Shown piece after piece: positions 6,966 to 11,265 of a DNA stretch of 11,265 bases. How positions within the stretch are numbered: position 1 is the first letter of the stretch; the number at the start of each line of letters is the position of its first letter. Source of the stretch: Persebacter sp051009035 (GTDB lineage: Bacteria > Pseudomonadota > Gammaproteobacteria > Tethybacterales > Persebacteraceae); contig JBPCWY010000191.1 of the NCBI GenBank assembly GCA_051009035.1, forward strand, positions 1 through 11,265, given 5' to 3'. Below the pieces are notes generated by a model. The model ran no database searches. It was not told the DNA's origin and saw only the letters and a list, made by a program, of their open reading frames with translations. Position numbers and translations under genes: made by a program.

Positions 6966-7605
6966 AACAGCGCGCTTTTGGGCCGCCGCCATTTTGCTTT
7001 TGTGCGCGCCGGTTTCGCCGGTTTGGGCGCAGGAAGCGGACGGTTTGCGCGAGGGGGCGGATTATATTCTGCTTGACCCGCCGCAGCCCACGCGCGCGCC
7101 CGAAGGCAAAGTTGAAATGCTGGAGTTTTTCAATTTTTCCTGCCCGCATTGTTTTAACATGCAGGAGCCGTTTGCCCGCTGGCAAAAGGAAACCGATTTG
7201 TCCGATGTGGCGCTCGTCCACCAGCCGGTCATTTTCGCGTCCGCCGGGGGGCATTACGCGCGCCTGTATTACACGCTGGAAGCGCTCGGGTTGGAAGAAA
7301 ATTTATACCGCAAAGTATTCAACGCGATTCACCGCGAGCGGCGGCTGATTAACAGCCGCGACCGCCTGGCGGAGTGGCTTGCGGAGCAGGGCGCGGACCG
7401 CGACAACGCGGCGAAAGTTTATGATTCGTTTTCGGTCAAAACGAAAGTCGCGCGCGCCGAGCGCATCGCCAAATCTTACGGCGTCAACAGTACGCCGCAA
7501 ATCGCGGTCGCCGGAAAATACCTGCTGACCTCGCGCGTCACAGGCCCGGTGGAGCGCATGTTGCGGGTTGCGGCCATGCTGATTGCGCGCGAGCAGAAAA
7601 AATAA
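6943..7605 (+). CDS. dsbA: Thiol:disulfide interchange protein DsbA
   Basis: Periplasmic thiol oxidase that introduces disulfides into exported proteins and is re-oxidised by DsbB. The 220-residue precursor has a clear Sec signal peptide: basic residues, a hydrophobic core (FWAAAILLLCAPV) and a likely cleavage after Ala29 (VWA|Q). The thioredoxin-fold active site is CPHC at 67–70, the classical DsbA dipeptide. The cis-proline loop is STPQIAV, with Pro185. A helical insert lies between them, as in all DsbA proteins. The start is supported by GAGGA 5 bases upstream. It overlaps the SPOR gene by 23 bases, and the order argS–SPOR–dsbA is one I recall from betaproteobacteria. DsbB is not in the window. 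It is not DsbC or DsbG, which carry an N-terminal dimerisation domain. Confidence 0.95.
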   Translation: MTKKTKNKTARFWAAAILLLCAPVSPVWAQEADGLREGADYILLDPPQPTRAPEGKVEMLEFFNFSCPHCFNMQEPFARWQKETDLSDVALVHQPVIFASAGGHYARLYYTLEALGLEENLYRKVFNAIHRERRLINSRDRLAEWLAEQGADRDNAAKVYDSFSVKTKVARAERIAKSYGVNSTPQIAVAGKYLLTSRVTGPVERMLRVAAMLIAREQKK

Positions 7606-7609
7606 ACCC

Positions 7610-8836
7610 GTGCCGGCGCGCCAAGTCCGTTTTCCCGGTTCGCAGGGCGGCGCGCTTGCCGCCGTTTTAGAAACGCCCCCCGGCGCGCCGCGCGGTTACG
7701 CGCTTTTCGCCCACTGCTTTACCTGCACCAAAGATATTTTTTCGGCGCGTTATCTGACTTCCGAATTGGCGGGGCGCGGCTACGCCGTTTTGCGTTTTGA
7801 TTTTACCGGGCTGGGCGCGTCCGAAGGCGAATTTGAAAACACCAATTTTTCGTCCAATGTAAGCGATTTACTCTGCGCCGCCGAATATTTGCGCGCCGAA
7901 CACGAAGCCCCGTCTTTGATGGTCGGACACAGCTTGGGCGGGGCGGCGGTGTTGTCCGCGGCGGGGGATATTCCCGAATTGCGCGCCGTGGCAACGGTGG
8001 GCGCGCCCGCCGAACCGGCGCATGTGCGCCATTTATTTACCGATGCGGAAGCAAAAATTGAAGAAGACGGCGAAGCCGAAGTATTGCTCGCCGGACGCCC
8101 CTTTCGCATCAAAAAACAATTTTTGGAAGACATTGAAGGCGCGCGGCTGGCGCAGCGAATCGCCGGCATGAACAAAGCCCTGTTGGTGATGCATTCGGTC
8201 GCGGACAAAACCGTGGAAATAGAAAACGCGCGCAAAATATACGAAGCCGCAAAACATCCGAAAAGTTTTGTAAGTTTGGACCGCGCCGACCACTTGCTTT
8301 CCGACAAGCGGGACGCGGTTTATGCGGCGGGCGTTTTGGCGGCGTGGGCGGAGCGTTATCTCCCCGCCCCCGCGGCGGCGGAAGATTTTGCGGACAAATC
8401 CGCGGACGAACAAACCGTGATTGCGGCGGAATCCGGCAACAACGGAATCGCCCAAAAAATATACTGCGGCAAACACGAAATGGTCGCGGACGAGCCGTCC
8501 GATTTGGGCGGCGCAAACGCGGGGCCTACTCCCTACGGCTATTTGCTGGCGGCGTTGGGCGCATGCACGACGATGACTTTGCGCCTTTACGCCGCGCGCA
8601 AAAACATTCCTTTGAAGCGGGCGTCCGCCGCGTTGCGCCACGAAAAAATCCATTCCGCCGACTGCGCCGAATGCGAAAGCGGCGGCGCAAAAATAGACGC
8701 GATAGAACGCGCGATAACTTTGGAAGGCGATTTAACCGAAGAACAACGCGCCGCCCTGCTCGCCGTCGCCGACAAATGTCCGGTGCATAAAACTTTGCAG
8801 GGCGCGGCAAAAATTAATACGCGCTTGCAGGATTAA
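7610..8836 (+). CDS. Bifunctional alpha/beta hydrolase – OsmC fusion
   Basis: A two-domain cytosolic protein of 408 residues from the chosen GTG. The N-terminal domain (about 1–255) is an alpha/beta hydrolase. It has the oxyanion region HCFTCTKD (35–42), the nucleophile elbow GHSLGG with Ser108, a likely Asp199 (VADKT), and His228 (RADH). The C-terminal domain (about 270–408) is OsmC-like, with GACTTMT carrying Cys319 and DKCPVHK carrying Cys390. This is the cysteine pair that reduces organic hydroperoxides in OsmC/Ohr proteins. The fusion is a known architecture. Its substrate is unknown, though peroxidised esters would suit both activities. The longest open frame starts at a TTG (7583) inside dsbA. 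I chose the GTG at 7610, four bases after the dsbA stop, because family members begin close to the conserved VxFPGSQG segment. It is the last gene of the argS run. Confidence 0.92.
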   Translation: MPARQVRFPGSQGGALAAVLETPPGAPRGYALFAHCFTCTKDIFSARYLTSELAGRGYAVLRFDFTGLGASEGEFENTNFSSNVSDLLCAAEYLRAEHEAPSLMVGHSLGGAAVLSAAGDIPELRAVATVGAPAEPAHVRHLFTDAEAKIEEDGEAEVLLAGRPFRIKKQFLEDIEGARLAQRIAGMNKALLVMHSVADKTVEIENARKIYEAAKHPKSFVSLDRADHLLSDKRDAVYAAGVLAAWAERYLPAPAAAEDFADKSADEQTVIAAESGNNGIAQKIYCGKHEMVADEPSDLGGANAGPTPYGYLLAALGACTTMTLRLYAARKNIPLKRASAALRHEKIHSADCAECESGGAKIDAIERAITLEGDLTEEQRAALLAVADKCPVHKTLQGAAKINTRLQD

Positions 8837-8839
8837 TTT

Positions 8840-8859
8840 CGCGCCGTTGCCGCGGCGCG
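8840..8859 (+). terminator. Terminator-like hairpin after hydrolase–OsmC gene
   Basis: CGCGCCG (8840–8846) pairs with CGGCGCG (8853–8859), a perfect 7-base-pair GC stem with a 6-base loop, starting 4 bases after the stop codon. It is followed by TTGTT rather than a full T-run, so it may be a weak or Rho-assisted terminator. Confidence 0.5.
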
Positions 8860-8871
8860 TTGTTGCAACAA
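8860..8871. repeat. 12-base perfect palindrome
   Basis: TTGTTGCAACAA is a perfect inverted repeat with no spacer, directly abutting the GC hairpin. It could be the T-rich flank of the terminator or a protein-binding site. No function can be assigned. Confidence 0.4.
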
Positions 8872-8884
8872 TATAAACGGCATG

Positions 8885-8932
8885 CGGTTTTTTGGTTTTC
8901 GGTTTTTTGCGCGGCGTAAAATTTTTGCGCGG
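8885..8932. repeat. Short direct repeats in AT-rich spacer
   Basis: CGGTTTTTTG occurs at 8885–8894 and again at 8900–8909. TTTTTGCGCGG occurs at 8904–8914 and at 8922–8932. These look like short local duplications of T-tract plus CGG units and could come from slippage. On the plus strand the T-tracts may help end transcription after the hairpin. Confidence 0.5.
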
Positions 8933-8983
8933 TATTAATTTCTTTTTTAATTTTATATCCGTAAATTTCGGCGTAAATCCAAA

Positions 8984-9022
8984 CGCGGTTAAACGCCGCG
9001 GGATTCCCGCTTTCGCGGGAAT
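8984..9022. repeat. REP-like palindromic element with paired hairpins
   Basis: ATTCCCGC (9003–9010), loop TTTC, GCGGGAAT (9015–9022) is a perfect 8-base-pair hairpin flanked by GG and GACGG. It matches the interspersed palindrome known from many beta- and gammaproteobacteria, whose false translation is VIPAKAG. A second stem, CGCGG (8984–8988) with CCGCG (8996–9000), stands directly beside it, so the unit may be a two-hairpin element. Only one copy is seen here. Its position between convergent gene ends is typical, and it may act in both directions in mRNA 3' ends. Confidence 0.72.
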
Positions 9023-9135
9023 GACGGAGCGTGCGCGGGATTCATGTTTCGCTTTTTTATTATTTCGGCGCATGCCGGAGCGGGTATATTATGTAAAAAT
9101 GGCGCGGTTAATTACGGGCGCGGTTTTATTAAAAT

Positions 9136-9984
9136 TTATTTTTCCGTTGGCTCTTCATCGCGGATGCGGAGGAATACCGGAAAGCGCGGTTTGCCGGTGT
9201 TGGTAAAACCGTTGTGTTTGTATGTGATGCGCGCGCCTATGCGGGGCGGCGATTTTCTTTCCGCCAGCGTAAAACCGCTGCCGATGCGAAAACGGATTCC
9301 GCTGTCGTTTTCTACTTCCACGCTTCCCATTAGCCCGGTAAATTTTCCCTTGCCCGGCAAGTGTAAAAGCACCGTCGCTTCCGCGTCTTCAAACAGTTTT
9401 AATTTTAATAAATCGCCGCTTCGCCCGCCGCGGTAGGCGGAATTTTTTCGCCGCAACATTAATCCTTCGCCGCCGTTGGCGGTTATTTCGTCCAGTTTCT
9501 TTTGCAATTCGGCGGGCGCGGTAATTTCCCATTGCGAGACAATTTGCAAATGGGGGAGCGCGGCGGCGGCGGTAATATTTTTCATGCGCTGCAAGCGGGC
9601 GCGAAAATCGCCGTCCGTTTGCGGCATGTCAAAAATCATATATTTAATTTTCCGCCAACCTTCGTGCGGGCGGGCGCGGCGGACGATGCCGCTGATATTT
9701 TCAAAATCGCCGCGCTTGCTCCACAATTCGCCGTCCAACGGCGCGGCGGGAAAACCGGCGGTAAACCATGCGGGCGCGGCGAAAACATTGCCCCGGCGCG
9801 AGCGCAATTGTTTGCCGTCCCAATAAGCGCGGACGCCGTCCAGTTTTTCGCTGGCGTAATATTCTTCCAAATTAACCCCGCCTTGGTATACTTTGGCGAG
9901 GGTTAAATCCGGCGCGCCGTCCGCCGCCGCGCCGCAAAAAGCGAGCGCGGCGGCAAACATGATTCGGCAAAAACGGCGCGGCAT
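9136..9984 (-). CDS. ligE: Secreted ATP-dependent DNA ligase (LigE type)
   Basis: A minimal ATP-dependent DNA ligase of 282 residues, which seals nicked DNA through a lysyl-AMP intermediate. Nucleotidyltransferase motif I is SEKLDGVRAYWDG, with catalytic Lys47. SRRGN follows at 62–66, then DGELW (84–88), YMIFDM (115–120), motif IV EGLMLRR (173–179) and motif V LLKLK (192–196). A small OB-fold domain follows (about 200–277), with no other domains. The first 24 or so residues (RRFCRIMFAAALAFCGAA) form a signal peptide, the hallmark of periplasmic LigE ligases such as those of Neisseria and Haemophilus, which have been linked to handling extracellular DNA. It stands alone, divergent from metK. 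A -10-like TAAAAT lies 6 bases before the ATG. The chromosome would still need a separate NAD-dependent LigA for replication. Confidence 0.92.
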   Translation of the reverse strand: MPRRFCRIMFAAALAFCGAAADGAPDLTLAKVYQGGVNLEEYYASEKLDGVRAYWDGKQLRSRRGNVFAAPAWFTAGFPAAPLDGELWSKRGDFENISGIVRRARPHEGWRKIKYMIFDMPQTDGDFRARLQRMKNITAAAALPHLQIVSQWEITAPAELQKKLDEITANGGEGLMLRRKNSAYRGGRSGDLLKLKLFEDAEATVLLHLPGKGKFTGLMGSVEVENDSGIRFRIGSGFTLAERKSPPRIGARITYKHNGFTNTGKPRFPVFLRIRDEEPTEK

Positions 9985-9990
9985 AAACGG

Positions 9991-9996
9991 ATTTTA
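9991..9996 (-). promoter_or_regulatory. -10-like element of ligE, leaderless
   Basis: The minus strand reads TAAAAT ending 6 bases before the ligE ATG, inside GTTGTAAAAT. The expected start point falls on or one base from the ATG. No -35 and no Shine-Dalgarno are visible. The spacing matches that of the amidotransferase and argS starts. Confidence 0.42.
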
Positions 9997-10037
9997 CAAC
10001 GGCGCGGCATTGCGCGCGGCGGAAAATTTAAGGCGCA

Positions 10038-10046
10038 TGTTATAAT
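10038..10046 (+). promoter_or_regulatory. Extended -10 promoter of metK
   Basis: TGTTATAAT is a perfect extended -10 (TGnTATAAT). Transcription would start near 10053, giving a leader of about 80 nt before the metK ATG. No good -35 is present. Confidence 0.55.
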
Positions 10047-10086
10047 TTGCGCGCCAAAACGGGGCGGTTTGCGGCGGTTAATGCCC

Positions 10087-10112
10087 GCGCCGTCCGCGGC
10101 GTTTTATTTTTT
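10087..10112 (+). terminator. Terminator-like hairpin in metK leader (possible attenuator)
   Basis: CGCCG (10088–10092), loop TCCG, CGGCG (10097–10101), extended by a G-T pair, is followed by TTTTATTTTTT (10102–10112). That is the form of an intrinsic terminator, 20 bases before the metK start. Upstream, CGGCG at 10072–10076 could pair with the same CGCCG and would then block the terminator, as in an attenuator. The stem is short, and GC-rich repeats pair easily by chance. I recognise no known SAM riboswitch class. Confidence 0.4.
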
Positions 10113-10132
10113 ATACGGAAAAACTAACGACC

Positions 10133-11265
10133 ATGCCGGAGCATTTATTTACCTCGGAATCCGTTTCCGAAGGGCATCCCGACAAAATCGCCGACCAGAT
10201 TTCGGACGCGCTGGTAGACGCCGCATTGCGCCAAGGCGCGGGGGCGCGCGCCGCCTGCGAGACGCTGGTCAAAGACAACCGGGTCGTGCTGGCGGGCGAA
10301 ATGCGCGCCGAACTTTCCCCCGCCAAAGCCGAATCGCTGGCGCGGGAAGTGATTCGCGGCATCGGCTACGATGATTCCGCGCTCGGTTTTGACGCCGATT
10401 CGTGCGTTATAGACAATTACATCGGCGCGCAATCGGCGAATATTGCGGCGGGCGTGGACGAGGACGGCGAGACGCTGGGGGCGGGCGACCAGGGAATTAT
10501 GTTCGGCTACGCCTGCCGCGAAACCGAATCGCTGATGCCGCTTGCCATAGACATCGCGCACCGCATGACCCGCCGCCACGCCGAAGCGCGCAAAAACGGC
10601 GCGCTGCCCTGGCTGCGTCCGGACGCCAAATCGCAAGTCAGCGTCCGCTACCGGGACGGCAAACCGCAAAAAGTGGAAGCGGTTGTTTTTTCCACCCAGC
10701 ACGCGCCCGAAATTGACGGGAAGACGGTGCAACAACACGATGCGCGGGTGCGCGAGGCGGTGGTGGAAGAAATTATCAAACCGGCGGCGGGGGAATGGCT
10801 TGCGGCTAATTGCGTTTTTCATGTCAACCCGACCGGAATTTTCGTCTTGGGCGGGCCGGTTGCGGATTGCGGTTTAACCGGGCGCAAAATTATCGTAGAC
10901 ACCTACGGCGGCGCGGCGCCGCACGGGGGCGGGGCGTTTTCCGGCAAAGACCCGACAAAAGTAGACCGCTCCGCCGCCTACGCATTGCGCCACATCGCCA
11001 AAAGCATCGTCGCCGCCGGCAAAGCCGACCGCTGCCTGATTCAAGCCGCCTACGCGATTGGCGTCGCCGCGCCGGTCAGTATTTTAGTGCATGCGCACGG
11101 GGGCGAAGACGAAGAAAAATTGAGCGCGCTGGTGCGGCGCGAATTTGATTTAACGCCGGGCGGCATTATTAAACGGCTAAATTTGTGGCGTCCGATTTAC
11201 CAGATTTCGGCGGCGGGCGGACATTTCGGGCGCGCCGCGGCGGACGGATTTTTTCCTTGGGAATC
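10133..11265 (+). CDS. metK: S-adenosylmethionine synthetase (partial, 3' end beyond window)
   Basis: Makes S-adenosylmethionine from methionine and ATP, releasing phosphate and pyrophosphate, in the cytosol. 377 codons are present, and the frame is open to the edge. The last residues seen (GHFGRAAADGFFPWE) align with the very end of MetK, so only about 10–15 residues are missing. The N terminus HLFTSESVSEGHPDKIADQ contains the ATP-binding HPDK (15–18). GAGDQGIMFGYA and the P-loop-like HGGGAFSGKDPTKVDRSAAY are both intact, as is DCGLTGRKIIVDTYGG. The ATG at 10133 fits the family start, although only a weak GGA lies well upstream. It has its own extended -10 promoter and a leader with a hairpin and T-run, and diverges from ligE. 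Confidence 0.97.
   Translation, partial: MPEHLFTSESVSEGHPDKIADQISDALVDAALRQGAGARAACETLVKDNRVVLAGEMRAELSPAKAESLAREVIRGIGYDDSALGFDADSCVIDNYIGAQSANIAAGVDEDGETLGAGDQGIMFGYACRETESLMPLAIDIAHRMTRRHAEARKNGALPWLRPDAKSQVSVRYRDGKPQKVEAVVFSTQHAPEIDGKTVQQHDARVREAVVEEIIKPAAGEWLAANCVFHVNPTGIFVLGGPVADCGLTGRKIIVDTYGGAAPHGGGAFSGKDPTKVDRSAAYALRHIAKSIVAAGKADRCLIQAAYAIGVAAPVSILVHAHGGEDEEKLSALVRREFDLTPGGIIKRLNLWRPIYQISAAGGHFGRAAADGFFPWE

Larger units (their letters stand above)
8837..9135 (+). other. Convergent intergenic spacer
   Basis: This 299-base spacer lies between the ends of two convergent genes and is visibly richer in A/T than its surroundings. It holds a GC-rich hairpin, a 12-base palindrome, short direct repeats and one REP-like palindrome, listed separately. 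No open frame here looks like a gene. The one that enters from the right on the minus strand reads VIPAKAGIP, the familiar false translation of this palindrome. Confidence 0.7.

Noticed and set aside
7583..7609. TTG at 7583 as start of the hydrolase–OsmC gene
   Set aside because: It would add nine non-conserved residues inside dsbA. GTG at 7610 follows the dsbA stop and fits the family N terminus.
8732..9073. A 113-codon minus-strand open frame in the convergent spacer
   Set aside because: It contains VIPAKAGIP, the known false translation of the REP-like palindrome, and runs into the OsmC coding region. It is not a gene.
10081..10374. ATG at 10081 as a leader peptide or upstream ORF before metK
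   Set aside because: The frame overlaps metK for some 240 bases out of frame and is Arg-rich. There is no run of Met codons or early stop as a regulatory leader peptide would have, and no Shine-Dalgarno.
1..11265. CRISPR arrays, tRNA or rRNA genes, transposases, integrases, phage or toxin–antitoxin genes
   Set aside because: None were found on either strand. Apart from the convergent spacer, the sequence is filled by recognisable chromosomal genes, with no sign of a mobile island.

Overview
The window reads as a stretch of chromosome from a GC-rich member of the Pseudomonadota, most likely a beta- or gammaproteobacterial lineage. This rests on gene content (FolE2, GlcDE, a secreted LigE-type DNA ligase, a DsbA) and on the argS–SPOR–dsbA order, which I recall from betaproteobacteria. 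A palindromic repeat of the ATTCCCGC…GCGGGAAT kind, widespread in beta/gammaproteobacteria, is also present. The genus cannot be named from the sequence. Coding is dense, and most genes within a strand overlap or sit a few bases apart.

Layout. (1) About 9–4599, minus strand, read right to left: a free-standing class I glutamine amidotransferase, then folE2 (GTP cyclohydrolase I, type 2), glcD and glcE (FAD subunits of glycolate oxidase), and a small flavodoxin-like/FMN reductase protein at the left edge. folE2 through the flavodoxin are tightly packed and probably co-transcribed. The iron-sulfur subunit glcF is not in the window. (2) 4600–4661: a 62-base divergent promoter region. (3) 4662–8836, plus strand: argS, a SPOR-domain membrane protein, dsbA, and an alpha/beta hydrolase fused to an OsmC domain, in one run with no gap above 4 bases. 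(4) 8837–9135: a convergent, AT-richer spacer with hairpins, short direct repeats and one REP-like palindrome, and no credible gene. (5) 9136–9984, minus strand: a small ATP-dependent DNA ligase with a signal peptide (LigE type). (6) 9985–10132: a divergent intergenic region. (7) 10133 to the right edge, plus strand: metK, lacking only its last codons.

Themes. Two genes near the middle (DsbA, OsmC fusion) concern thiol/redox chemistry, and GlcDE plus the flavodoxin suggest flavin-linked oxidation. ArgS, FolE2 and MetK supply translation, folate and one-carbon metabolism. The gene set looks ordinary. The least ordinary signals are in the control regions. Three of the five intergenic gene starts (amidotransferase, argS, ligE) have a TATAAT-like hexamer 6–10 bases before the ATG, which predicts leaderless or nearly leaderless mRNAs. 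The other two (folE2, metK) have extended -10 elements followed by leaders of roughly 50–85 nt that carry hairpins. Shine-Dalgarno motifs are rare. I do not see a clear previously undescribed system, and no CRISPR array, tRNA, rRNA or transposase.
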